Origin: Euryarchaeota archaeon UBA54
Lineage (GTDB): Archaea > Thermoplasmatota > Poseidoniia > Poseidoniales > Thalassarchaeaceae
Length of the DNA: 33,726 nt
Assembly: GCA_002495735.1 (NCBI GenBank)
Contig: DAGM01000043.1
Coordinates: 19,039 to 52,764, forward strand
Direction: 5' to 3'
Part shown: positions 22,604 to 30,575 of the stretch, piece by piece
Layout of the letters: each line of letters starts with the position of its first letter
Position numbering within the stretch: the first letter of the stretch is position 1
Notes under the pieces: generated by a model
What the model saw: the letters and a program-made list of their open reading frames with translations, nothing else
Database searches by the model: none
Told to the model about the DNA's origin: nothing
Position numbers and translations under genes: made by a program

Positions 22604-23842
22604 TCAGAGTTGACCCTGCAGGTTGTATCTGCCGAGCGCGGCCTCGGCAATCAGAGGTTCACTCTCACTCATTGTGGCGATGGCGTCCACTGCCTTGGGT
22701 ATGGCCGAGTTGACCTGTTTGCTCCTGCCGCCGCGGCCCTTGCTGACATTCCTAGCCATAATCAGCCCGAGCGTATCGAGTTCGTTGAGCAGCGAAGATA
22801 TCCTCCTAGGGGTGAGCGGCTCGACACTGATCTTCATGCATGCTTCGGCATAGGTCCGGTAAGTTTCCCCAGTGGAGATATTCCTCAGGCCGTTATCTTC
22901 GTTCATCCTGATTGAGAATAGCAACAACTTTTGGTGCAGTGGCAGAGTCTTCAGCACAGGAGTCACTTGGTCGTACTCCAACTGACTCTGCGCCAATCTG
23001 ACGTGCCTAGGGTCTACAACCTTCTGAGCCCGCTGCTCTGCCTTCTGCACTGAGATGCGTAACAGGTCGAGCGCCCTGCGCGCGTCCCCGTGCTCCTGTG
23101 CGGCCAGTGCCGAGCAGAGTTCAAGCACACCAGAATCGAGGACTCCCTCGTGAAGACCGGCGCTAACACGCTCGGTTAGGATGTCCTGAATCTCTGGAGC
23201 CCCGTAGGGGTGGAAGACGACATCCTCCTGACTGAGCCTCGAGCTGACCCGAGGATCGAGCTGCTGAGTGAAATGCAGATCGTTGCTGATTCCGATGAGA
23301 CAGCAGCGGGCGTTTTTCAGAGAGGTATTCAAGCTGGTCAGGTTGTACAACAAACCATCTCCAGCTCTGGCCACGAGATTGTCAATCTCGTCCAGCACTA
23401 GAATGTGCACTCCTCCCGCTCGTTCCATCCTCTCAATCAGGACTTCGAGAACTCTGTCAGTGGGCCAGCCGGTGAATGGGATTGGAGTATCTCCTCGTCG
23501 AGCGAGTTGGGAGGCGATACTCTGAACGACGCGGTACTTGGTATCCACAACACGGCAGTTGATCTCGTAGGTCTCAACGCTCCGCCCCATCTCCTTGCCC
23601 TTGTCGAGAAGTTGCCCTAAGACGAATCTTGTGACCACGGTTTTGCCTGACCCGGGTACTCCATAGAGCAGCATGTTCGAAGGGATGTGGCCATTCAAGG
23701 CATCAACCATATTGCGTACCAAAGCATCCACTTCGTGTTCTCTGTGGGGCAGGGTAGATGGCTCGAAGGCGTGATCGAACGCTCGTCTGTCGACGAAGAG
23801 ACTGTCCTGGCCGAGAATCTTTTCGAAAATGTTTCCTTCCAT
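22604..23842 (-). CDS. cdc6: Orc1/Cdc6 replication initiator
   Basis: Orc1/Cdc6 binds archaeal origins and loads the MCM helicase. The 412-residue protein has AAA+ Walker A YGVPGSGKTVV, Walker B LVLDEIDNL, sensor-1 region LIGISNDLHF, an arginine-rich SSRLSQEDVVFHPY stretch, and the sensor-2-like GDARRALDLLR. The C-terminal winged helix (about 310-412) includes TYAEACMKISVEPLTPRRISSLLNELDTLGLI for origin binding. The start ATGGAAGG at 23842 is preceded by GGTGAAAG. The 398-nt upstream gap becomes very AT-rich. Archaeal cdc6 genes often sit next to an origin, so this is a candidate origin locus. Confidence 0.96.
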   Translation of the reverse strand: MEGNIFEKILGQDSLFVDRRAFDHAFEPSTLPHREHEVDALVRNMVDALNGHIPSNMLLYGVPGSGKTVVTRFVLGQLLDKGKEMGRSVETYEINCRVVDTKYRVVQSIASQLARRGDTPIPFTGWPTDRVLEVLIERMERAGGVHILVLDEIDNLVARAGDGLLYNLTSLNTSLKNARCCLIGISNDLHFTQQLDPRVSSRLSQEDVVFHPYGAPEIQDILTERVSAGLHEGVLDSGVLELCSALAAQEHGDARRALDLLRISVQKAEQRAQKVVDPRHVRLAQSQLEYDQVTPVLKTLPLHQKLLLFSIRMNEDNGLRNISTGETYRTYAEACMKISVEPLTPRRISSLLNELDTLGLIMARNVSKGRGGRSKQVNSAIPKAVDAIATMSESEPLIAEAALGRYNLQGQL

Positions 23843-24240
23843 TTTCTTTCACCAGGGGTCCAGTCGCGTATCCAGCCTCCCTCTTACTCTGGTCGAGTAG
23901 GTGTCGGCGAACGCGGATTCTCAGCGAGGATGCAGGAGGTAATAAGACTGTCCGAGAAGAACGAAATTTTGCTTGATTATCATGTCCTCTAATGCCTCAG
24001 TACCATGCCCCTCTAACATCCGCCTAAGAACTCTCTTAGTTGTACTCAGTCAGGCTTTTTTATCAATATAATTTCAGTGTATTTATTGCATCTAATTCAT
24101 TCATTCATGTATTTCTCCCACTCCTGCTACTATGGCAGGTAATCGAACCTGCTAGGGCTTCCTCGACAGTGACATTCGACATTATTTCTGGGAACTACTC
24201 AGGGCTCCGATGAAAGCTAATATAAAACAAGATAAATTAT
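23843..24240. other. AT-rich intergenic region upstream of cdc6; candidate replication origin
   Basis: This 398-nt gap lies between cdc6 and the RNase Z-like gene. The cdc6-proximal 150 nt have ordinary composition and the far 200 nt are very AT-rich. It holds hairpin CTAAGA-ACTC-TCTTAG (24024-24039), a T6 run (24056-24061), the triplet repeat of ATTC in ATTCATTCATTCAT, a GCAGGT/ACCTGC hairpin (24135-24152) and an AT-only-like stretch at 24220-24240. I cannot find a clear ORB consensus. No protein gene is seen. Location beside cdc6 and the AT-rich unwinding-element-like sequence are the main support. Confidence 0.4.
23994..24061 (+). ncRNA. Possible small structured RNA ending in T6
   Basis: On the plus strand GCCT and AGTAC (23994-24003) can pair with GTACT and AGGC (24042-24055), enclosing the perfect hairpin CTAAGA-ACTC-TCTTAG. 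The structure is followed at once by TTTTTT at 24056-24061, an archaeal termination-type U-run. No promoter is obvious. It may be a small RNA or a terminator relic inside the candidate origin. Confidence 0.25.
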
Positions 24241-25056
24241 TCACGAATTTCTTTGCAAAGATAGTTGGCCATCATCGCCTATATTCAGGTAGTCACCATC
24301 CTCGAGTTGGATAATCGAATTGGGCAGATCAGGCATTCTAAAACCCACTTCCACTCCAGTGGCGCTCGCAAAGTTATGAGTCACCAAGACCAGCGCGTGA
24401 GGATGCCTCTGGGCGAATGTAATCGCATCTGATGGAGTGTGGTGATGGGGGCTGTCCACGAAGTCGGGGATCCCCATCTCGAGCAGCACGACATCGGCAT
24501 TTGGGGCCCGCTGCTCGATGCCTTCGCAAGGACCCGAGTCTCCGCAGTGGAGGAGCCTGAATCCACTCGAGTGAATGAACTCATAGCCATGCGGGTCGGT
24601 CTCCGGAGTGTGACTCACCGGAAACCTTTCGAAACTCCAGTCCGTTCCTGCCAGTTCACCCGACTCCGACTCCGACCAGTCGACCCCACTCTCTAGGGCG
24701 CCATCGAGACTCCCTGGGAATCCCGTTCCGCACAAGCCACTGAGCAGTTTCCTGCCACCTGGCCTGAGATGAACCCCCAAAGTATTCTCAGATTCAGGGT
24801 CTGAGATATACTTCCTCTCGAGCAGTATGAATGGGAAGCCGAAGATGTGGTCGGCGTGCCAGTGGGTGATCAAGAGATGCTTGAGATTAGCGGGCGAGAT
24901 ATCGACTCTCTGCAGTTGGACCAGCGCCGTCGGTGGCGCGTCTACTAGCACGCTGCCGTCCAGCAGTGCCAGCGCATGCATCCTACCAGGGGGCGAGAAG
25001 GCATTCCCTGTGCCGAGGAAGTCAATACGCGCCACGAGCCGCGATGAGGGCATCAT
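24241..25056 (-). CDS. rnz: Metallo-beta-lactamase-fold hydrolase, RNase Z/ElaC-like
   Basis: The 271-residue protein has the metallo-beta-lactamase core: IDFLGTGNAFSPPGRMHAL, motif II THWHADHIFGFPF, HTPETDPHGYEF (His region), LHCGDSGPCEG and LVTHNF. These are ordered as in tRNase Z and related phosphodiesterases, though the RNase Z exosite arm is not evident. RNase Z trims tRNA 3' trailers; because tRNAs here encode CCA, another phosphodiesterase role is equally possible. The start is MMPSS at 25056, divergent from the CysJ-like gene by about 106 nt to that ATG. The stop faces the AT-rich region near cdc6. Specific substrate unassigned. Confidence 0.8.
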   Translation of the reverse strand: MMPSSRLVARIDFLGTGNAFSPPGRMHALALLDGSVLVDAPPTALVQLQRVDISPANLKHLLITHWHADHIFGFPFILLERKYISDPESENTLGVHLRPGGRKLLSGLCGTGFPGSLDGALESGVDWSESESGELAGTDWSFERFPVSHTPETDPHGYEFIHSSGFRLLHCGDSGPCEGIEQRAPNADVVLLEMGIPDFVDSPHHHTPSDAITFAQRHPHALVLVTHNFASATGVEVGFRMPDLPNSIIQLEDGDYLNIGDDGQLSLQRNS

Positions 25057-25162
25057 GACTTGACCTCATCGCCTTACCTCTCTCGGCGCTCGCAGTACCC
25101 ATTCAGCATTTCTTCATAAACAGGTCGTGTCTCGCGGAGAGCGAGCATTCAGGAGGCTTGAC

Positions 25163-26443
25163 ATGTCGGATTGGAGCGCAAAGAATCCATACTCCTCTAA
25201 TCTGAATGAGAACTTCGTTCTCAATGGCGAGGGATCGCTCAAGGAGACCAGGCACATTGTTTTCAATCTAGGCGACTCCGGTCTGCAGTACAAGGCCGGC
25301 GATGCACTGGGGGTGATTCCACGCTGTCCGCCTGAACTGACCGAGGAGATTCTGGCCACCTGTGGCTTCTCAGGTGAGGAAGAGGTCGAGACCCATCTAG
25401 GGGCTTGCAGTTTGCGCGAGGCGCTCACTGACCGATACGAGATTCACAGGATTTCGAAGAAGTGGATTAAGGAACTCGGATCAAGACTGTCGTCCGGATC
25501 GGGCAGCATCGAGATCCGAATCGTCCATCGGCAGCGAACCTCGTCACAAGATGGTTCAGTAGTGATGGACTGGAGGGGGAGCGGAGTCGAGGATGACATT
25601 CCAGACGGCTATGTCGAAATCGGCTCAGCCAGCGATCCTGCCGAGGTACTCTGGGCTGAACTGACAGAGGACCCCAAGGCAATGGAGGACTACATCTGGT
25701 CGCGTGACTACATCGACGGTCTCGCAGACTTTGGTCACATCGGTTTCACTCCACAACAGCTCGTCGAGGGCATGGACAGGCTCAAACCAAGACTCTACTC
25801 TATTGCCAGCAGCCCCGACTTCGAGCCGGGCACAGTCCACCTCACAGTCGCTATCGTCCGTTACAATCACCACGAGCGCGATCGGGCAGGGCTTTGCACC
25901 GGATTCATGGCGGATCACTGCGAGGTCGACGAAACCGAGATTGGCGTATTCATGTCTCCGACCCGGTCGTTCGTCCTGCCCGAGGACGGCTCGACAGACG
26001 TCATAATGGTAGGTCCGGGAACGGGAATCGCTCCATTCAGGGCCTTCTTGCAGCAGCGTGAGATCGACGGCGCAACTGGGCGCAACTGGCTGTTCTTTGG
26101 CGACTGGACCGAAGAGGGAGAGTACCTGTATCGTGAAGAGATGGAGGCATGGAGAGATAGCGGATTCATCGATCGCCATGACCTAGCCTGGTCCCGTGCA
26201 GGTTCGGAGAAGGTCTACGTCCAGCACCTGATGAAGCAGAACGGTGAGCAGATTTGGAATTGGATTGACGGCGGCGGGTACTTCTACGTCTGCGGTGACA
26301 AGAACTACATGGCCAGAGACGTCCACACCACCCTCATCGAAATCTGTTCAGAGTTCGGTGGTTTGTCAGAAGATGAGGCTAAGGAGTTCGTCGAGACCGG
26401 TCTGATGAAGACCGAGAAGCGATATCTCAGAGATGTATACTGA
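25163..26443 (+). CDS. cysJ: CysJ-like FAD/NADPH reductase lacking the flavodoxin domain
   Basis: The 426-residue protein matches the C-terminal half of sulfite reductase flavoproteins and other diflavin reductases. KNPYSSNLNENFVLNGEGS opens the FAD domain, RLYSIASSP is the FAD-binding RxYS motif, GLCTGFMAD is the phosphate loop, GPGTGIAPFRAFLQ the NADPH site, and YFYVCGDKNYMARDVH with the aromatic C-terminal end YLRDVY completes it. The FMN flavodoxin domain is missing. A separate flavodoxin or ferredoxin could replace it, or it could pass electrons straight to a partner. ATG 25163 matches the domain start; ATG 25127 adds 12 residues. No sulfite reductase hemoprotein is nearby. It may serve the BoxB-like oxygenase as reductase, but this is speculation. 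Confidence 0.88.
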   Translation: MSDWSAKNPYSSNLNENFVLNGEGSLKETRHIVFNLGDSGLQYKAGDALGVIPRCPPELTEEILATCGFSGEEEVETHLGACSLREALTDRYEIHRISKKWIKELGSRLSSGSGSIEIRIVHRQRTSSQDGSVVMDWRGSGVEDDIPDGYVEIGSASDPAEVLWAELTEDPKAMEDYIWSRDYIDGLADFGHIGFTPQQLVEGMDRLKPRLYSIASSPDFEPGTVHLTVAIVRYNHHERDRAGLCTGFMADHCEVDETEIGVFMSPTRSFVLPEDGSTDVIMVGPGTGIAPFRAFLQQREIDGATGRNWLFFGDWTEEGEYLYREEMEAWRDSGFIDRHDLAWSRAGSEKVYVQHLMKQNGEQIWNWIDGGGYFYVCGDKNYMARDVHTTLIEICSEFGGLSEDEAKEFVETGLMKTEKRYLRDVY

Positions 26444-26493
26444 CCTCTAATGCTCCGCATTGCTCATACGGCGTACGCTAGGAGCAGTTCACC

Positions 26494-27837
26494 ATGTTCC
26501 GCCGAGTGCTCATCGCCAATCGCGGCGAAATTGCGCTTCGCATACTCCGCTCTCTACGTTCACTGGGTGTCGAAGTCGTAGTCACTCATGGGCGCGACGA
26601 CAGGCTGACACTCCCGGTTCGACTGGCCGATGAGGGTGTGTTCATCGCGCGCGATGATCCACTGGCTTCCTATCTCGACATCGAAGCTGTCGTCTCCGCT
26701 GCCAAGGAGGTCGGTGCAGATGCAGTGCATCCCGGATACGGGTTCTTAGCCGAGAACTCTACTTTAGCTGAGAGGCTGGCCGAGGAGGGTATAGCCTTCA
26801 TCGGACCAAGCCCCGAGGTTCTCAGACTTCTTGGAGACAAACTATCCGCCAGAGATGCGATGGTGAGGGCAGGCCTGCCCGTCGCCCAAGGCTCTGGCAA
26901 GCCGATTTCGAACGAGAGGGAAGCTTGGGCCATGGCTGAGGATATCGGCTATCCAGTGATGCTCAAGGCGGCGGCCGGCGGCGGAGGGATAGGCATGCAG
27001 ATTGTAGAGTCTGCTGACGACTTCAAAACTGCACTGAGGCTGTGCCAAGGTCGCGCACTGTCGGCTTTCGGGGACGATAGGGTGTTCGTGGAAAAATACA
27101 TCGAAGGGGCCCAACACATCGAATTCCAAGTGCTTGGAGATGGTTCCAAGGCTATTCACTTCGGCGAGAGGTTCTGCTCCATTCAACGGAGGCATCAGAA
27201 AATTATCGAGGAGGGTCCTTGGCTATCTGAAGAAGTACGTGAGGAACTCGGCGCCAAGGTGGTAGCCGGTGCCGAGGCGGTAGGCTACAAGGGGTTAGCC
27301 ACCTTCGAGTTCCTGCGAGATGCCGACGGTGAGTTCTACTTCCTCGAGGTGAATCCGAGAGTGCAGGTCGAGCACACGGTCACAGAGATGATTGCCGGTG
27401 TCGACCTAGTTTCTCTTGGCATCAGAGTAGCGGCAGGAGAATCACTCCCTCTCACACAATCCGAGGTCAGTATCTCCGGCCATGCCATCCAGACTAGGAT
27501 AAACGCGGAGAACCCGTTCACTCTCGAACCTTCACCCGGACGCATTTGGGAGTGCCACTGGCCAGGCGGTCCGGGCGTGCGCGTAGATACGCATGCGCAC
27601 ACGGGGTATGACATGCCACCCTCTTTCGACTCCTTGTTGGCCAAGGTGATTGTATGGGCGCCCACCCGCAGCGAAGCCATAGCCAAGATGGATTCGGCCT
27701 TGAAAGAGACACTAATCATTGGAGTTGACACCCTGATACCGCTTCACCGCGCAATCCTCAATGAGACAGATTTCCGAAATAGAGAAATCACAATCAGTTA
27801 CCTCGACGAGCACCCAGGACTGCTGGATGGAGCGTGA
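26494..27837 (+). CDS. accC: Biotin carboxylase (acetyl/propionyl-CoA carboxylase subunit)
   Basis: ATP-grasp biotin carboxylase that carboxylates the biotin of a carrier protein, feeding acyl-CoA carboxylation. The 447-residue length equals stand-alone AccC. Family segments: RVLIANRGEIALRILRSLR, HPGYGFLAENS, GDKLSARDAM, the ATP lid loop AAAGGGGIGMQ, FVEKYIEGAQHIEFQVLGD, ERFCSIQRRHQKIIEE, FLEVNPRVQVEHTVTE (catalytic Glu/Arg) and AIQTRINAENP. There is no biotinyl or transferase domain in the protein, and none of the partner genes is in the window. The downstream kinase starts inside its last codons if its upstream Met is used. Its 5' side lies 50 nt after the reductase stop, so co-transcription is possible. 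Confidence 0.94.
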   Translation: MFRRVLIANRGEIALRILRSLRSLGVEVVVTHGRDDRLTLPVRLADEGVFIARDDPLASYLDIEAVVSAAKEVGADAVHPGYGFLAENSTLAERLAEEGIAFIGPSPEVLRLLGDKLSARDAMVRAGLPVAQGSGKPISNEREAWAMAEDIGYPVMLKAAAGGGGIGMQIVESADDFKTALRLCQGRALSAFGDDRVFVEKYIEGAQHIEFQVLGDGSKAIHFGERFCSIQRRHQKIIEEGPWLSEEVREELGAKVVAGAEAVGYKGLATFEFLRDADGEFYFLEVNPRVQVEHTVTEMIAGVDLVSLGIRVAAGESLPLTQSEVSISGHAIQTRINAENPFTLEPSPGRIWECHWPGGPGVRVDTHAHTGYDMPPSFDSLLAKVIVWAPTRSEAIAKMDSALKETLIIGVDTLIPLHRAILNETDFRNREITISYLDEHPGLLDGA

Positions 27838-28804
27838 TTACGTGGAGATGGTGATTGTAGGAAGCATCGGTTTCGATGACATCGACACCCCCGAGGCGAG
27901 CGGCTCTGATCTTCTCGGAGGTGCCGCCACCCACGCCGGTCTAGCTTCGGGATTCCACCTGCCTCCGACGCCGCGCAAGCCACCAAGAATCGGACTGGTC
28001 AGCGCGGTCGGCACTGACTTCCCAGAGGAAGCTCAAGAGATACTCGAGGACTCAGGACTAAACCTCGCAGGTGTGGTTCGAAGAGATGGACGCACGTTCC
28101 GTTGGGCGGGACGTTACGAGGGTTCCATGGAAGAGGTGCAGACCATATCGACAGAGGTCAACGTGCTCGAGGATTTTAGGCCCGAGGTCCCGCCGTCGTG
28201 GCGCACCCCCGGGGTTCTGCTCTGTGCCAACACGCACCCGCGCACTCAGGTTTCGGTACTCGATCAGTGTCCGGGTGCGGTGGTAACCGCCTTAGATACG
28301 TTCATGCTTTGGATAGACACAGAGTTTGAGTTGCTGTCGGAAGCCCTGCGCAAGGTGGACATGGCCATCCTCAACGAAGAGGAGGTGTGCTCTCTAGCCG
28401 ATGAGGAGGTGCTTCACCGCGCAGTCGAGGCGATTCGCTCGGGCGCGGCGCTGTATGGAGGGCAGGAGGCCGGCCCCGGGCCCCGGAGCATGGTCATCAA
28501 GCGCGGTGGCAGTGGCTCAGTATCCTACCTGCCCTGCGGCACTATCACCCTGCCTGCCTTTCCAACTGACGACCTAGTCGACCCTACAGGTGCCGGTGAC
28601 TCGTTTGCCGGGGCCCTGCTAGCCAACATAGTCGGCAGGAAGGGCGCCTTGAACCAGACAGAGACCATGCGTAACGCGCTAGTACACGCGACAGTGACTG
28701 CGTCTTTCGCCATAGAGGGACTCGGAGCCTCCGCCCTGTACGGTCTCGAGAGAGGAAGGTACCACGCGAGGGTGGACAAATACCGGAGAATGGTCGGCCT
28801 GTAA
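27827..28804 (+). CDS. PfkB-family sugar/nucleoside kinase
   Basis: This PfkB/ribokinase-fold kinase has 325 residues from ATG 27827, or 318 from ATG 27848. The N-terminal VIVGSIGFDDIDTP...DLLGGAATHAG is the typical first substrate loop, and DPTGAGDSFAGALLANI is the signature with the catalytic Asp and anion hole. It overlaps the biotin carboxylase stop by 11 nt from the first start, so it is translationally coupled. The substrate cannot be read; related proteins phosphorylate adenosine, ribose or other sugars. The extended open frame from 27761 would overlap accC by 77 nt and adds non-homologous sequence. Its stop TAA directly abuts the convergent stop (TAATCA junction). Confidence 0.88.
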   Translation: MERDYVEMVIVGSIGFDDIDTPEASGSDLLGGAATHAGLASGFHLPPTPRKPPRIGLVSAVGTDFPEEAQEILEDSGLNLAGVVRRDGRTFRWAGRYEGSMEEVQTISTEVNVLEDFRPEVPPSWRTPGVLLCANTHPRTQVSVLDQCPGAVVTALDTFMLWIDTEFELLSEALRKVDMAILNEEEVCSLADEEVLHRAVEAIRSGAALYGGQEAGPGPRSMVIKRGGSGSVSYLPCGTITLPAFPTDDLVDPTGAGDSFAGALLANIVGRKGALNQTETMRNALVHATVTASFAIEGLGASALYGLERGRYHARVDKYRRMVGL

Positions 28805-30493
28805 TCACTCGAGCCGCTTGATTCCAGGAAGCGGGTGCGGGTCACCCTTGGATGATGTTCTCCTGAGTTGCGAGAACCTGAGTCCACCTTCCTGATCAGG
28901 AAGTTGAGTGGGCCTGCTCTCCCCTCCGCTCGATACTCTGGTCACGAGATGGTCCAATGCGTCCTGTGCTGAATGAGGGCGAGGTGCCTGCGACTCCCTC
29001 GCTCTACCAGCCACATCCGCCTGGTGATCTTGGTCACTGCGAAGACGGATGTGCTGTGAGGATCGGAACCTAGCTCCCGACTGTACTTCCCCTCCATCTC
29101 CATCTCCGTACTCAGAAGCGTAAGAGTCGATGGTTCTGCCAGCCGCCCGAGCCGCCGGACCTAGTAGGGCACCAATCCAACTGGTCCTTCTAAGGGATGC
29201 CTTCCTCCTACTTGTCCTGACTCTGCCAGAACTCATCGAGTTGGCGATTCTGGATAGCCCCGGGAATTCCTCGAGTCTCGAGGCATCGAGCGCAGGCTGG
29301 GACATCTCGCCGCTAGTCAGCAGCGCCTGCTTGGCCCGTGCCTGCTTGACGACACCGGGCCGGCATTCCTCCCGTATCGCTGCTTCAGTGGGGGCTGGCA
29401 GGCCCGGCTCGGCGTAGGGGCCTGAGGTCCCGAACCTATCTTGAGCCCGCCTAATCAACTGCGAACTGGTCGGATCACGTTTGAAAGCAGGAGGGTCTGC
29501 AGCGTTGATGTAGGTCTCAGAAGGAGCGTAGCTTGCCGCAGGTGTGGCGAACTCAGAGGGAGGAGGGGTCGTGGGCGGCGAGTAACTGGTCGCAGGTTCA
29601 GCATCGAACATGCCACCCTCGCCGAACATGCCCATTCCGGTAGCAGCCTCATCCAGCGCCGAGTCTATCCTGCTGCCAGCCGGCTTCTCTTCGTACCACG
29701 ATGGAGATTCATTCTTCCCCCAAGCCCTCTCATAAGCTGAGCGAGCATCCTCCTGAGGGGAGGGGGCCGGCTCGTAACTTGGGAACGATTCTGTAGGAAT
29801 CTTGTCTTCCCACGGGAAGATCGACCCAGCCTCAGCCACCGCAGGTGCTGGGGGAGTAGGTGACAGTGGGGCGGCGAAGCCGTCGAACAACGACTCTCTC
29901 ACCGACTCTGACTCAGCACCGAGCAGCAACTCTTCCTCAGGTGCGGCCAGCAGGCCCTTTGGTTCTGACAGCCCGCCTCCGGCGTCTCTGAAAGCGGGGT
30001 AGTTCGACAGTTCCGCATCGATGTGCTCAAGCCCCCTGCGGGCTTCATCAATCGAATTGCCGTGGCGGACCCTATCGACCATCAGACACAGTCTGAGCAG
30101 TATTCCTTCGCTGCCAGATATGATATGTCGGTCCCCTGCTTCTGTCTCGATGGCAAGGACCGAGGTCCTAGATAGCACGTATCCTAGTAGTGTCAGAGAT
30201 CCTCCCACCGTCGCCACCATGGCGTAAGGCGGCATCAGGACGCTCATGCCGAGATAGATTGCCAACAGCCCAATGGGAATGGTGCCCGAGGGAAACATTG
30301 GGACTTTCATGTGTCGCATTCTTGAGATCGAACCTAGAGATAGTCGGATGCCATGTCCGTCAAATCTCTCCAGCGTCAGCTGACGCTTGGTGAGGACCGC
30401 TACGAACCTACCTCCAGACCCGACCAGACTCAGATTGCCGAACAGTTCCGACTTCTCCTCATCTCGGTCGGGCGTTAGCCCGACTGAATACAT
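28805..30493 (-). CDS. PH-like two-helix membrane protein with long disordered C-terminal tail
   Basis: 562 residues. The first about 60 look like a PH/GRAM-type beta domain (GGRFVAVLTKRQLTLERFDGHGIRLSLGSI). Two adjacent helices follow at about 70-90 and 92-110 (GLLAIYLGMSVLMPPYAMV, then VGGSLTLLGYVLS), then a second beta piece (TSVLAIETEAGDRHIISG) and a helix ending in a heptad-like stretch (ARRGLEHIDAELSNY). Residues about 180-562 are low complexity, Pro/Ala/Ser/Glu-rich, with a basic region near 415-450 and a Ser/Arg/Gln-rich end. The tail is presumably disordered. No catalytic motif seen. The frame is well supported by length, a TATA-like box 25-33 nt upstream and abutting stops with the kinase gene. 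Function unknown. Confidence 0.75.
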   Translation of the reverse strand: MYSVGLTPDRDEEKSELFGNLSLVGSGGRFVAVLTKRQLTLERFDGHGIRLSLGSISRMRHMKVPMFPSGTIPIGLLAIYLGMSVLMPPYAMVATVGGSLTLLGYVLSRTSVLAIETEAGDRHIISGSEGILLRLCLMVDRVRHGNSIDEARRGLEHIDAELSNYPAFRDAGGGLSEPKGLLAAPEEELLLGAESESVRESLFDGFAAPLSPTPPAPAVAEAGSIFPWEDKIPTESFPSYEPAPSPQEDARSAYERAWGKNESPSWYEEKPAGSRIDSALDEAATGMGMFGEGGMFDAEPATSYSPPTTPPPSEFATPAASYAPSETYINAADPPAFKRDPTSSQLIRRAQDRFGTSGPYAEPGLPAPTEAAIREECRPGVVKQARAKQALLTSGEMSQPALDASRLEEFPGLSRIANSMSSGRVRTSRRKASLRRTSWIGALLGPAARAAGRTIDSYASEYGDGDGGEVQSGARFRSSQHIRLRSDQDHQADVAGRARESQAPRPHSAQDALDHLVTRVSSGGESRPTQLPDQEGGLRFSQLRRTSSKGDPHPLPGIKRLE

Positions 30494-30517
30494 CCCAATG
30501 CGTCAGCAACTCCGATT

Positions 30518-30526
30518 GGCTATAAC
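30518..30526 (-). promoter_or_regulatory. TATA-like box of the PH-like membrane protein gene
   Basis: GTTATAGCC on the minus strand is centred about 29 nt before ATG 30493, consistent with a leaderless or nearly leaderless transcript. No Shine-Dalgarno precedes the ATG. Confidence 0.4.
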
Positions 30527-30544
30527 TGCTCGGGGTGCTAAGTA

Positions 30545-30571
30545 CTCGCGCGCGCCCCTTACGCGCACGAG
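30545..30571 (-). terminator. GC-rich hairpin downstream of the SelB-like gene
   Basis: CTCG-C-GCGCG...CGCGC-A-CGAG folds into a 4+5-bp stem with one C-A mismatch and a 7-nt loop, beginning 4 nt after the stop of the SelB-like gene. It lies upstream of the promoter of the next minus-strand gene, so it probably marks the transcript end. Confidence 0.45.
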
Positions 30572-30575
30572 AGAC

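Noticed and set aside
23821..23880. TTTCACCAGGGGTCC near the cdc6 start as a possible ORB element
   Set aside because: It matches the archaeal ORB consensus too weakly and lies partly at the cdc6 start region. No second copy was found.
24135..24152. tRNA T-arm-like sequence (reverse complement of GCAGGTTCGATTACCTGC)
   Set aside because: Six-base loop instead of seven, and no acceptor or anticodon arms around it. Best read as a simple hairpin, not a tRNA or attachment site.
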